Shown: positions 11,605 to 21,571, counted from the first letter of the stretch. The stretch: 64,000 nt of DNA from Variovorax boronicumulans NBRC 103145 (GCF_001591345.1 NZ_BCUS01000019.1:1-64000); one strand, 5' to 3'. Notes: generated by a model from the letters alone, not told the origin. A program made the numbers and translations.

Positions 11605-13503
11605 TCAGGGCACGCGCTGCAGCTGCTCGCGCAGGATGCGCCGGATTTCCAGGATCGCCAGCGGGTGCTCCTGCACGCTGTGCGCCGACGGGATCACCAG
11701 CTCCGACACCGCGCCGTCGAGGTGCGCGCTGGTGTAGGGCACGATGCCGTCGCTCGACTCGGCCAGCGGCAGGCCCGGCGTGTCGTTGCCGATGATCGAG
11801 TGGTAGCGCACCTTCGGACTCAGCGGCAACCCGGACGACAGGCGCACGAACGCATCGCGGTCGCTGAGGTTGTCGATGCTGTTGGGAATGCGCAGCGGGC
11901 CCATGTCCTGCGAGCTGGGCGCCACGCGCATCAGCTCGCGCGAGATGTCGTTGAGCTGGCCCAGCATGGCCACCGGCAGCGTGATGAGATTGGCCACCCA
12001 GCGCGAGATGCGCTTGTTGGCGAACGAGGTGCCGCGGTGCGGCGACGCGATGAAGATGGCGTCGCTGACCTGGGGCAGCGGCTCGAAGCGCAGGTAGGGC
12101 CCCAGCCCTTCCTCGATGCGGCGGCGCTGCGCGGCGGGCATCGGGTAGCTCTCGCGCAGCGCGTCCCACAGCACGTCGCCCGACGACGACACCAAGAGGC
12201 GCGAGAGCACGCCGCCCATGCTGTGGCCGATGAGCGTGACGTTGCGCGAGGCCTCGGCGCGGCCCTGCGGATCGAAGTGCGCCAAGGTCTGCGTGATGGC
12301 TTCGCGGATGGCCAGGTTGTTCAGCGGCAGCGGCGCATTCGTGGGGTAGTACACCTGCCAGATCTGGTAGCGGCGGCGCAGCGTCTCGTCGCCCAGCACT
12401 TCGTTCGCCACGTTGATCCAGGCCTCGGGGCTGCTGGCCAGGCCATGCAGCATGACGATGGTGCGGCGCTTCGGGTCGTAGGGCTGCATCAGGTAGATGT
12501 GCGGCCGGGTCAGGCCCTCGGCGCCGCCGAACAGGCTGCGCAGCGCCTGCAGCGCGAAGTCGGAGCGGGCCAGCCACAGGCCGTAGCCCGAGGTGAAGTT
12601 GGCGGCCAGCGGAATCTCCTCGCCGGCCAGCTTGATCGTGCTGGTGCGGTAGGGGTCGAACACGGCGATGCGCAGCGTGCGCGTGGCCAGCACGTCCTGC
12701 AGGGTGGCGCCGTCGAACTGCAGCAGCGCGGTGAGGGCGGGGAAGGGCGTTTCGCTGAAGGGCGGGGCGTCTTCGTCGGCCTGTGCCGCGGTCGGACGGT
12801 CGTCGCCCGCAGCGACCAGCTCGGCGCCGAAGCCGTCGCGGCGGTAGATGTTGCGCAGGCCCGAGAAGGTCAGCGAGGCGGCGGGAATCAGCTCTTTGGG
12901 CGGGGGCGCGTCGGGTGCGAGCTGCAGTGCCGACAGGTCGGCGTCGATGCGCCAGCCGCTCACCTGCGGAATGGCGGCCACCGGCATGTCGCTCTTGCGG
13001 TAGCGGCTGAACAGGCCGGTGATGGCGCGCTGCACCGCGTAGTTGTAGTAGTCGCGCACCTGCGTCTGGCGGTCTTCGAAGGCGCGGTCGCGCGGCTTGC
13101 GCGCCGTATGGAACAGGTAGGCGTAGGCGTGGCGCGCGGTTTCCAGCCAGGCCTCGATGGCCTCGGGCGCCATGGGCTGCGCGGCCGAGCCGCCGTCGCC
13201 GCCCGCCAGCGCGAGCTGCAGCCACACCTCGGACAGCGCCGACATGCGTTGCTCGTCGTTCAGGCCGGCGGAGGTGGCGAGGTTCTGGCGGCAGGCGCGG
13301 CCGTCCTTGCGGCACTGGTCGGCATCGGAGCCGATGACGCGAAGCACCTCCTGCGCCGAGCTGCTGAGCTGGCCCGTGGTGAGCACGTCGCCGCGCCGCT
13401 GCGCCAGGTAGTCGGCCGGCGAGATGGTGCCGACCGTGACGCCGGCGCAGCCGGTGAGCAGCGACAGCGCCAGCAGCAGCGCGGAGAAGCCGATGCGCCT
13501 CAT
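11605..13503 (-). CDS. Lipoprotein with alpha/beta-hydrolase (lipase-like) domain
   Basis: 632 aa. The ATG at 13503 gives a lipoprotein signal with lipobox LLTGC (Cys19), so it is membrane-anchored in the envelope. An N-terminal half without recognised domain (residues 20-340) precedes a hydrolase fold: oxyanion segment IVMLHGLASSP, nucleophile elbow GHSMGG (Ser428), FIASPHRGTSFANK, and a late DGIVPYTSAHLDGA and SAHSVQEHP that could supply the acid and His. This resembles PGAP1/triacylglycerol lipase-like proteins. The start overlaps by 4 bp the stop of the DUF4105 gene upstream, suggesting a joint role at the envelope. Substrate unknown. Confidence 0.8.
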   Translation of the reverse strand: MRRIGFSALLLALSLLTGCAGVTVGTISPADYLAQRRGDVLTTGQLSSSAQEVLRVIGSDADQCRKDGRACRQNLATSAGLNDEQRMSALSEVWLQLALAGGDGGSAAQPMAPEAIEAWLETARHAYAYLFHTARKPRDRAFEDRQTQVRDYYNYAVQRAITGLFSRYRKSDMPVAAIPQVSGWRIDADLSALQLAPDAPPPKELIPAASLTFSGLRNIYRRDGFGAELVAAGDDRPTAAQADEDAPPFSETPFPALTALLQFDGATLQDVLATRTLRIAVFDPYRTSTIKLAGEEIPLAANFTSGYGLWLARSDFALQALRSLFGGAEGLTRPHIYLMQPYDPKRRTIVMLHGLASSPEAWINVANEVLGDETLRRRYQIWQVYYPTNAPLPLNNLAIREAITQTLAHFDPQGRAEASRNVTLIGHSMGGVLSRLLVSSSGDVLWDALRESYPMPAAQRRRIEEGLGPYLRFEPLPQVSDAIFIASPHRGTSFANKRISRWVANLITLPVAMLGQLNDISRELMRVAPSSQDMGPLRIPNSIDNLSDRDAFVRLSSGLPLSPKVRYHSIIGNDTPGLPLAESSDGIVPYTSAHLDGAVSELVIPSAHSVQEHPLAILEIRRILREQLQRVP

Positions 13504-14513
13504 GGCGCAACGCCCGGCAGGCCGTTGCGGATCGCCTGCGAGAAGTTCACGCCGGGCTGCTGGTCGGTGGCAATGGCCCGGTCGGTGATGCGGCCGCCGG
13601 CGCGCAGCGCGTCCATGCTCAGGCCGGGCGTCAGGCCGCCCACGTCGTGCAGGTACTCGGGCAGGTAGCCCGAGGCCAGCAGGCGGTAGTCCATCGGCAG
13701 GCCGGGCACGACGTGCCTGGCGAGGCTGTAGACGATGGTCGTGCAGTTGGCGGTGAGCGTGTTGTAGAAGCTCGGCGCGCGCGCCAAGGCGTTGGCCTCG
13801 CCGACGTAGCCCAGGAACAGCGAACGCATCTCGGCCTGCGGCAGGTGCACGCGGTACATGTAGACGTCTTCGCCGCGCACGTTGGTGCGCACGCGCAGGA
13901 TGTCGTGCTCGTCGGCGGCCACGAGGCTGTTCTCGAACTGCTTGAAGAAACCGCCCACGGACGAGAAGCTCTCGCCGCGCTCCTTGCGGATTTCGATGGA
14001 AAAGGTGACGTACTTTCCGTCGTCGAAGCCGAAGGACACCAGCGTGTGGGCGATGGCCGGGCCGGTCCAGTACGACAGCGACACGTCGACCGAGCGCAGG
14101 CGGTCCAGGTCGTAGCGGCGCGTGTCCCAGCGCACGGTGTAGTCGGTGTCGCTGCGCCAGTCGAAGTTGCGCACGTTCTCCATCGTGACCACGCTGCCCT
14201 CGACGCGCGGCGTCAGGTAGCGCGCCACGTCGTCGGCCCATTCGCGATGCTGGGAGGGCGCGATGGTGCCCCACCACTCGAGCAGCACGACGAAGCCGAT
14301 GGCGTAGGCCAGCAGCGAGCGGCCGGCCTTGCCGCGCCACAGCAGCACGATCGCCGCCAGGCCGAAGAGGCCCCACAGCACCATCGCGCCGACCTTGACC
14401 GGCAGCGTCGCGGGCAGCTGATACCAGAGGGCCGCGCAGGCCCAGGCGGCCGACAGCAACACGGCGAAGCTCACCAGCAGACGGCCGAGGGAGCGCAGGA
14501 GGATTCGGAGCAT
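13500..14513 (-). CDS. DUF4105 (Lnb N-terminal periplasmic-type) membrane protein
   Basis: 337 aa. The N-terminus has about three membrane helices (residues 5-95), then a soluble domain. Family landmarks are EWADDVARYLTP and VRNFDWRSDTDYTVRWDTR early, FSIEIRKERGESFSSVGGFFKQFE in the middle, and a conserved Cys in LTANCTTIVYSLARHV. This is the DUF4105 pattern, related to a domain found in the lipoprotein N-acyltransferase Lnb, in which Cys and His residues are proposed as catalytic. It is translationally coupled to the lipase-like lipoprotein downstream. Enzymatic function here is an inference. Confidence 0.75.
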   Translation of the reverse strand: MLRILLRSLGRLLVSFAVLLSAAWACAALWYQLPATLPVKVGAMVLWGLFGLAAIVLLWRGKAGRSLLAYAIGFVVLLEWWGTIAPSQHREWADDVARYLTPRVEGSVVTMENVRNFDWRSDTDYTVRWDTRRYDLDRLRSVDVSLSYWTGPAIAHTLVSFGFDDGKYVTFSIEIRKERGESFSSVGGFFKQFENSLVAADEHDILRVRTNVRGEDVYMYRVHLPQAEMRSLFLGYVGEANALARAPSFYNTLTANCTTIVYSLARHVVPGLPMDYRLLASGYLPEYLHDVGGLTPGLSMDALRAGGRITDRAIATDQQPGVNFSQAIRNGLPGVAP

Positions 14514-14573
14514 GAAGAAACGCGGAGGTGGAGGGCGGCCGATTCTCGTCGAGTTGCAGCCGCCGCCGTCGGG

Positions 14574-17267
14574 CTACAGCGGGTAGGTCACGAGCTTGAA
14601 GTCCGGGTCCTCGGGGAAGGACTTCACCGAGAAGCCCAGCCGCCGCACCAGCTTGAGCATGTCGGGGTTGCCGGCCAGCACCAGCCCGTCCATCTCGGAA
14701 AGGCCGCGGTCGCGCGCCACGTCGATGATGCTTTCCATCAGGCGCGAGCCGATGCCCTTGCCGCTGAACTCGTCGGCCACCACGAGCGAGAACTCGCAGC
14801 TGGTCTGGTCGGGGTTGGTGATGTAGCGCGACACGCCCACGATGCGCTCGCTCTCGAGGATGCTGCCGTCGGGCGCGGTGCTGCGCTCCATCACGGTGGC
14901 GACCAGCGCCATCTCGCGGTCGTAGTCGATGAGCGTGAAGCGCGACAGCATCGACGGCGGCAGTTCGTGGAAGCGCGAGACGAAGCGGAACCACCGGCTC
15001 TCGGGCGACAGCCCCTGCACCAGCGCCTGCAGCATCTGCGCGTCGTTCGGATGCACCGGCCGCACGACGTACGCGCCGCCACCGGGCAGCGGCCATTCGC
15101 GCCGGTAGCGCGCGGGGTACGGCATGATGGCCAGGTGCTGGTAGCCGTTGCCCACCGGGCCCGCCACGGCCTGCGTGCTGCTGTCGACCACGATGCGCGC
15201 ATCGACCGACACCGCGCCGTGCTCGTCCACGATGATGGGGTTGATGTCCATCTCGCGCAGCTCGGGAAGCTCGCACACCATTTCGGACACGCGCAGCAGC
15301 ACGTCCTCGATGGCTTCCATGTTCACGGCGTTGGCGCCGCGCCATTCGCCCAGCGTCTCGGCCACGCGCGAGCGCTCGATGAGGTGGCGCGCCAGGAACT
15401 GGTTCAGCGGCGGCAGCTCCATCGCGCGGTCGTTCATGAGCTCGATCATGGTGCCGCCCGCGCCGAAGACGATCACCGGGCCGAAGGGCTGGTCGGTGAC
15501 CAGGCCCACGTAGATCTCGCGCCCGCGCCGCGCGCGCACCATCTTCTGCACGGTCACGCCGTTGATGCGGGCATCGGGTGCCAGGCGCGCCACGCGCTCC
15601 ATCATCTCCAGGTAGGTGTCGCGCGCGCTGGTGCCGTTCATCACGTTCAGCGCCACGCCCTCGACGTCGGACTTGTGCGAGATGTCGGGCGAGTCGATTT
15701 TCAGTGCCACCGGAAAGCCCAGCTGCGTGGCGATCATCATGGCCTCGTTGGCGCTGCGCGCAAGCAGGGTGCGCGTGATCGGGATGTGGAAGCACGACAG
15801 CAGCGACTTCGATTCCATCTCGGTCAGCACCTTGCGCCGCTCGGCCAGCACGCTCTCGATGAGCAGGCGCGCGCCGTCGATGTCGGGCTTGGCCAGTGCC
15901 GACAGCGGCGGCGGCGTCTGCTGCAGCAGCTGCTGGTTCTGGTAGAAGGCCGCGATGTTGCCGAAGGCACCGACGGCCGCCTCGGGCGTGCGAAAGCTCG
16001 GAATGGTGGCCTCGGCCAGCACGGCCCGCGCATTGCCCACCGAGGCATCGCCCATCCAGCACGACAAGAGCGGCTTGGGCATGGGGCGCGGAATGTCGGC
16101 CAGCGCGCGCGCCGTGGCGGCTGCGTCGACGCCGGCCTTGGGCGAGAAGATGGCGAGCACGCCGTCGATCTGGCTGTCGGCCGAGGCCGTGTCGATGGCG
16201 GCGCGAAAGTGCGCGGGCGTGGCGTCTTCCGACAGGTCGATGAGGTCGGTGAGCGAAGCCAACGCCGGCAGCGAGGGCTGCAGCGAGCGCTGTGCGGGGG
16301 CCGAGAGGCGGCCCAGGTCGAGCCCGATCTCGTTGATCCAGTCGGCCGCGAGCACGCCGGGGCCGCCGCCGTTGGTGACCACCGCCAGCCGCTTGCCCAC
16401 CGGCCGGTAGCGCGAGGCCAGGCACTTGGCGGCCGAGAACAGCTCGACGAAGGAGCGCACCCGCACCGCGCCCGCGCGGCGCAAGGCGGCGTCGAACACG
16501 TCGTCGCTGCCCACGATGGCGGCGCTGTGCGTCTGCGCGGCCTCGTTGCCGGCCGGCTTGCGGCCCGCCTTGAGCACCACCACCGGCTTGGCGTGCGAGG
16601 CCGAGCGCAGCGCGCTCATGAAGCGGCGCGCATCGGCAATGCCTTCGAGGTACACGATGATGCTGTGCGTGCTCGAATCGTTGGCCAGGAAGTCGAGCAC
16701 CTGCGGAATGTCGACCGAGGTGTGCGGGCCGAGCGACACCACGCTGGAAAAGCCCACGCCGTTCTGCCGCGCCCAGTCGAGCATCGAGGCCGTGAGCGCA
16801 CCCGACTGCGACACCAGTGCCAGCGGCCCGGTGCGCGCGAGCGGGCCGGCCACGCTGGCGTTCAGGTGCAGCGGCGGGCGCTGGAAGCCCAGCGAATTCG
16901 GGCCCAGCAGGTGCACGCCTTCGCGGCGCGCGATCTTGCGCCACTGCGCGGCCTGCTCGGCGGCGATGCCGGTGGAGATGACCACCGCGGCCTTGCAGCC
17001 GATGCGCCCCGCAATCTCGAGGGCAGCCGCCACGTCGTGCGGCGCCAGCGCGATCAGCGCCAGGTCGGCATGCGTCTGCGCCAGCTCTTCGAGCGTGCCC
17101 TGGGTGCGCACGTCCAGAAAGCGCAGCGTGCCGTCGAAGCGGTCGGCCCGGAAGGCTTCGCGCAGCGTGCGGCCCAGGGCGGTCTGGCCCCCCGGATCGC
17201 TGGGCTGGCCGACGAAGGCCACGATCGACGCCGGGGCGAACAGGGGGGTCAGGAAATGCTTGTCCAT
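14574..17267 (-). CDS. Bifunctional acyl-CoA synthetase (NDP-forming)-like / GNAT protein acetyltransferase (Pat family)
   Basis: 897 aa, very near the length of enteric Pat/YfiQ. Domains in order: CoA-binding (about 10-105, with CKAAVVISTG), succinyl-CoA-ligase-like (145-290, QSGALTASMLDWA), ATP-grasp (about 460-690, GFPVALKIDSPDISHKSD) and a C-terminal GNAT domain (about 720-897, with VADEFSGKGIGSRLMESIID). A His in the phospho-His region (AAQTHSAAIVG, residue 247) is retained; in some Pat proteins this His is lost and the synthetase half is only regulatory. The expected role is Nepsilon-lysine acetylation of metabolic enzymes such as acetyl-CoA synthetase. It is divergent from hom. Confidence 0.88.
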   Translation of the reverse strand: MDKHFLTPLFAPASIVAFVGQPSDPGGQTALGRTLREAFRADRFDGTLRFLDVRTQGTLEELAQTHADLALIALAPHDVAAALEIAGRIGCKAAVVISTGIAAEQAAQWRKIARREGVHLLGPNSLGFQRPPLHLNASVAGPLARTGPLALVSQSGALTASMLDWARQNGVGFSSVVSLGPHTSVDIPQVLDFLANDSSTHSIIVYLEGIADARRFMSALRSASHAKPVVVLKAGRKPAGNEAAQTHSAAIVGSDDVFDAALRRAGAVRVRSFVELFSAAKCLASRYRPVGKRLAVVTNGGGPGVLAADWINEIGLDLGRLSAPAQRSLQPSLPALASLTDLIDLSEDATPAHFRAAIDTASADSQIDGVLAIFSPKAGVDAAATARALADIPRPMPKPLLSCWMGDASVGNARAVLAEATIPSFRTPEAAVGAFGNIAAFYQNQQLLQQTPPPLSALAKPDIDGARLLIESVLAERRKVLTEMESKSLLSCFHIPITRTLLARSANEAMMIATQLGFPVALKIDSPDISHKSDVEGVALNVMNGTSARDTYLEMMERVARLAPDARINGVTVQKMVRARRGREIYVGLVTDQPFGPVIVFGAGGTMIELMNDRAMELPPLNQFLARHLIERSRVAETLGEWRGANAVNMEAIEDVLLRVSEMVCELPELREMDINPIIVDEHGAVSVDARIVVDSSTQAVAGPVGNGYQHLAIMPYPARYRREWPLPGGGAYVVRPVHPNDAQMLQALVQGLSPESRWFRFVSRFHELPPSMLSRFTLIDYDREMALVATVMERSTAPDGSILESERIVGVSRYITNPDQTSCEFSLVVADEFSGKGIGSRLMESIIDVARDRGLSEMDGLVLAGNPDMLKLVRRLGFSVKSFPEDPDFKLVTYPL

Positions 17268-17433
17268 GCCCTAGTTTGCCCGGATCGGGGCGTGCCGCAA
17301 GCACCGCGTGTACACTCGCCGGCTCATGTCGTGCCTTTCACTTTCCCCCGTTGCAGCATCCAGCGCCGCCGTTGTCGGCCGCACGATGCCGTTCGCCGCC
17401 TGCGTGCGAACAAGCGACGCAGTGAATGCACGA

Positions 17434-17466
17434 ATGATTACCACCATGACCGCCGCGGCCCCCTGA
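17434..17466 (+). CDS. Putative leader peptide MITTMTAAAP of the hom attenuator
   Basis: Ten-codon open frame ATG ATT ACC ACC ATG ACC GCC GCG GCC CCC TGA, 120 bp before hom. It carries three Thr, one Ile and two Met codons, and these three amino acids are exactly the products made from homoserine. Its stop codon lies inside the first stem of the attenuator (17455-17465), as in classical leader peptides. No strong ribosome site is visible, and an overlapping short frame (ATG at 17426) also ends here. The peptide is inferred from layout, not from homology. Confidence 0.6.
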   Translation: MITTMTAAAP

Positions 17467-17550
17467 GCACGCGCAGGGTGGCCGCTCCGGCAGCCACCTG
17501 GTGTCTCTTCTCCCGAATGAACGAAACCCAGCTGGCAGCTGGGTTTTTTT
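17455..17550 (+). promoter_or_regulatory. Predicted transcription attenuator controlling hom
   Basis: Three mutually exclusive pairings can be drawn by hand. Stem 1:2 joins GCGGCCCCCTG (17455-17465) to CAGGG-T-GGCCGC (17474-17485), eleven pairs with one bulged T. Antiterminator 2:3 joins GCCACCTGG (17493-17501) to CCAGCTGGC (17528-17536), eight of nine pairs. Terminator 3:4 joins AAACCCAGCT to AGCTGGGTTT, followed by T7. A ribosome stalled at the Thr/Ile/Met codons (17437-17451) would block 1:2 and favour 2:3, allowing read-through into hom. This is the thr/his/trp attenuation logic; no experiment supports it here. Confidence 0.65.
17524..17550 (+). terminator. Intrinsic terminator in the hom leader
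   Basis: Perfect 10-bp stem AAACCCAGCT/AGCTGGGTTT (17524-17533 with 17537-17546) with a GGC loop, running into seven T (17544-17550) and, after one G, five more. It stands 36 bp before the hom start codon and has no gene end just upstream on this strand, so it must act within the hom leader. Confidence 0.85.
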
Positions 17551-17586
17551 GTTTTTGTCCTGTTCGTTCGTTGTTTGGAGAAGCCC

Positions 17587-18948
<1,362 letters not shown>

Positions 18949-18955
18949 AGGGCGC

Positions 18956-19663
18956 TCAGGGGTCGGACGCGGGTGCGCGCAGCCGCGGCTCCCAGTCTTC
19001 GACGCGCCTCGCATCCACGCGCTTGCGAAACGTGGCACGCCAGCGCTCGGCCAAGGCGGGCAGGGCGGCGGCCTGTTCCCATTCGGGGGCGAAGCGCGCG
19101 TCGCGCGAGAACAGCAGCGCGATGAGGCGCGACAGCGGCCAGTCCGGGTGCGGGCGTTCCACGCGCGTGGCCATCGCGCCGGCCCGCACCCAGCCGGGTT
19201 CGAGCACGCGGTAGTACCAGCCCGTGCAGCCGCGCGCCTGCATCTCGCGCGCCATGCCGGGCCGGCCGAAGTGCGCGTCGAGCTTCCAGCAGGGCTGGCG
19301 GCCCTGCGACACCTGCACCCGCGCATCGCCGAGCTGCACGACGTCGCCGATGCACACGGTCGATTCGTCCCAGCCCGTGGTCGAGATGTTCTCGCCGAAG
19401 GCGCCCGCGTGCGCCAGCTGTTCGGTGCAGTGACCGCCCGCCGCCCAGCCGGCGTAGTGCTCGCGCGGGTAGTGGTGCACGGCCTTCTCGACACCGCCGT
19501 GGATGCGCAGGTCGGCCTGCGCGTCGCCCTGCAGGCCGGTGGGCGACAGCCACAGCGCATCGGCCGTAGACGTCTTGCGGATGCCGCTGCGTGTGCGGCC
19601 GTCGGGCAGAAGGGCCACGAGGCCGACCAACAGCGCGTCGATGGGCAGGACGGAGGGCGTCAT
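18956..19663 (-). CDS. MOSC domain protein (YiiM-like)
   Basis: 235 aa. MOSC proteins bind or transfer molybdenum cofactor/sulfur; YiiM-type members detoxify N-hydroxylated bases and related compounds. Landmarks: GLQGDAQADLRIHGGVEKAVHHYPREHY near the N-terminus, GAFGENISTTG, VCIGDVVQLGDARVQVSQGR, and the conserved Cys in QPCWKLDAHF, followed by the C-terminal helical tail WYYRVLEPG and onward. The ATG at 19663 overlaps by 4 bp the stop of the amidotransferase gene, so the two are co-translated. Confidence 0.88.
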   Translation of the reverse strand: MTPSVLPIDALLVGLVALLPDGRTRSGIRKTSTADALWLSPTGLQGDAQADLRIHGGVEKAVHHYPREHYAGWAAGGHCTEQLAHAGAFGENISTTGWDESTVCIGDVVQLGDARVQVSQGRQPCWKLDAHFGRPGMAREMQARGCTGWYYRVLEPGWVRAGAMATRVERPHPDWPLSRLIALLFSRDARFAPEWEQAAALPALAERWRATFRKRVDARRVEDWEPRLRAPASDP

Positions 19664-20352
19664 GCGAGCTGATCCAGCCATGCCGCCAGCATGCGCGTTG
19701 CAGCATCGGAGCGCTTGTTGGCCAGCTCGGCGCTGCGGGCGCGCAGCGCGGGAATGTCGACGCCGGACGCGGCCAGTTCGTGGTGGTGCCCGATGAGCCA
19801 GGGTTCGATGCGCGCGGGGTCGGCCTCGGGGTGGAACTGCAGCGCCAGCGCATGGCGGCCGTGGCTGAAAGCCAGGTGCGGCGTGCGCGCGGTGCTGGCG
19901 AGCAGTTCGGCGCCGGGCGGCAGGTCGAAGGTGTCGCCGTGCCAGTGCAGCACAGGTTCGCCGTCCAGCGTCGCGAGGCACGAGGCCTGGCCCGCCGCGC
20001 TCAGGTCGACCGGCGCCCAGCCGATCTCCGTGTGCCCCGACGGGTACACGCGCGCGCCGAGCGCACGGGCCATGAGCTGCGCCCCCAGGCACAGGCCCAG
20101 CGTGGGGCGCTGCAGCGCCAGCCGTTCGCGCAGGCCGGCGATCGCTTCGGCGAGCCAGGGGTAGGTCGCCGTGTCGTAGGCCCCGATGGGGCCGCCGAGC
20201 ACCACGACGAGGTCGGCGTGGCGCCACTCGTCGTCGCTGAGCGCGGACGGGCCCGCCTGCCGGTAGTCGATGGCGTGGCCGGCCTGGGTGAGCACGTTCG
20301 CGAAGCGCCCGAGGTCTTCGAAGGCGAGGTGTTGCAGGGCGATGCATGGCAT
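19660..20352 (-). CDS. Class I glutamine amidotransferase-like protein
   Basis: 230 aa single-domain GATase1. The nucleophile is in the elbow LGLCLGAQLMARALGA, and the His/Glu of the triad are in ALQFHPEAD; the N-terminal VVVLGGPIGAYD oxyanion segment is also present. Such stand-alone proteins resemble GMP synthase glutaminase halves and gamma-glutamyl hydrolases of polyamine or glutathione breakdown; substrate not known. The ATG at 20352 (MPCIALQHLAF) is chosen over an upstream in-frame ATG at 20439 because the extra 29 residues lie outside the domain. Confidence 0.85.
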   Translation of the reverse strand: MPCIALQHLAFEDLGRFANVLTQAGHAIDYRQAGPSALSDDEWRHADLVVVLGGPIGAYDTATYPWLAEAIAGLRERLALQRPTLGLCLGAQLMARALGARVYPSGHTEIGWAPVDLSAAGQASCLATLDGEPVLHWHGDTFDLPPGAELLASTARTPHLAFSHGRHALALQFHPEADPARIEPWLIGHHHELAASGVDIPALRARSAELANKRSDAATRMLAAWLDQLA

Positions 20353-20374
20353 GCGGCGAGTGTCCTTTCTTCGT

Positions 20375-20830
20375 TCAGGCGCGGCAGGCGGTGTCGTCGC
20401 ACGGGCCGTCTGGCGATGCATCGTCTGCCGGTTGTGCAATGAGGTGCGCGGGCGCCTCTTCGGCCGCGAGCTGCCCGATGGCGGCGCCCAGCGCCATGTC
20501 GTCGAGCAGGCCGAAGTGGCTCATGCGCAGGCGCCCCTGCCGGTCGACCAGCACCGTGCTCGGCGTGCCCTGCCACTGGTAGTCGCGCATCGTGGCGGGG
20601 ATGCCGCCGGTGGGCGAGGGCTGGTCGATGCCGATGGGAAAGCCCAGGCGGTACTCGCGCACGAAGGCGTCGAGCGCAGCGGGCGTCATGACGTCGTGGT
20701 GCTCGAACACCGAGTGCAGGCCGATCACCGCCACGTCTTTCGCAGCGAAGAGCTGCCGCGTCTTCTTCGCCTGCGGCAGGCCGTGCGACACGCAGGCCGG
20801 GCACAGCATCTGGAACGCGTGCAGCACCAC
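20375..20830 (-). CDS. TlpA-like redoxin, 5' end disrupted by an amber codon
   Basis: Thioredoxin-fold protein with active site LCPACVSHG, VFEHHD, and the cis-Pro region QGTPSTVLVDRQGRLR. The listed coordinates start at the only usable internal start (GTG 20830) and give 151 aa. Homologous-looking sequence continues upstream (APELQVARWLNTDTPVTL, then ASLRGRVV) to an ATG at 20926, placed 1 bp after the stop of the upstream CMD gene. That ATG is followed by GCC and then TAG (20918-20920), an amber at codon 3. Either the gene is newly broken, it uses a non-standard start such as CTG, or the base is a sequencing error. The Cys pair would reduce or oxidise disulfides. Confidence 0.75.
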   Translation of the reverse strand: MVLHAFQMLCPACVSHGLPQAKKTRQLFAAKDVAVIGLHSVFEHHDVMTPAALDAFVREYRLGFPIGIDQPSPTGGIPATMRDYQWQGTPSTVLVDRQGRLRMSHFGLLDDMALGAAIGQLAAEEAPAHLIAQPADDASPDGPCDDTACRA

Positions 20831-20927
20831 GACCCGGCCGCGCAGCGACGCGAGCGTGACGGGCGTGTCGGTGTTGAGCCAGCGGGCGACCTGCAGCTCG
20901 GGCGCCTCGGGGCGCGGCTAGGCCATG

Positions 20928-21476
20928 TCAGGCCGCCTCGGTGCGCAGCTTCACCTGCGGGAAATCCACCGGCACCTGGAACGCCACGTTCACGTAGTTG
21001 GTGAACAGGTTCAGCGCGACGTGAGCCAGGATCTCGACGATGTGCCGGTCATCGAAGCCCACGGCGCGCAGGGCCTGCACGTCGGCGTCGTTGACCTGGC
21101 CGCGTGCATCGACGAGCTTGAGCGCAAAGCGCAGCGCCGCCGCCGTGCGCGGGTCGGCCGATTCGCCGGCCTGCGCGGCGGTCATGTCGGCCGCCGACAC
21201 GCCCGCCTTGCGACCCAGTGCGGTGTGCGCCGCGAGGCAGTAGTGGCAGGCGTTGCGGTCGGCGACGGCCACGGCGATCTGCTCGCCGAGCTGCGCCGGA
21301 ATGACGCCGCCGCCGAGCGCGCCGAACGATCCCCACAGGCTGCGCAGCGCTGCGGGCGAGTTGGCGACGGCGCGGAACATGTTGGGCGTGGCGCCGAAGG
21401 CACCGTGGATGTCGGCGAGCAAGGACTGGGCGTCGCCGGTGGCGGCGGTGTCGGTGACGAGGTTGACGCGGGGCAT
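20928..21476 (-). CDS. Carboxymuconolactone decarboxylase (AhpD-like) family protein
   Basis: 182 aa, all-helical peroxidase-related CMD protein. The redox motif is in ADRNACHYCLAAHTALGRKAG (CxxC plus His, about residues 72-80), as in AhpD alkylhydroperoxidases. Chosen ATG at 21476 follows a strong ribosome site (aaggaagt on the minus strand); an upstream in-frame ATG at 21551 is unlikely. The gene is divergent from an AraC regulator 95 bp away and is followed, with 1 bp spacing, by the redoxin gene. Together they look like a small peroxide or organic-oxidant defence operon. Confidence 0.88.
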   Translation of the reverse strand: MPRVNLVTDTAATGDAQSLLADIHGAFGATPNMFRAVANSPAALRSLWGSFGALGGGVIPAQLGEQIAVAVADRNACHYCLAAHTALGRKAGVSAADMTAAQAGESADPRTAAALRFALKLVDARGQVNDADVQALRAVGFDDRHIVEILAHVALNLFTNYVNVAFQVPVDFPQVKLRTEAA

Positions 21477-21571
21477 GAAGACTTCCTTTCGGTGATGACG
21501 ATGGAGGCAGTGTCTTCCGGAAATCCGTATGATTTGAACGCTTTCATCCATTCAACATACCTTTTCGTCCA

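Noticed and set aside
17311-17316. TACACT as -10 of the hom promoter
   Set aside because: A fair -10 match but no acceptable -35 at 16-18 bp; not called.
17575-17586. TTG start giving homoserine dehydrogenase four more residues
   Set aside because: GGAG at 17577-17580 would lie inside the coding part and is well placed for the ATG at 17587.
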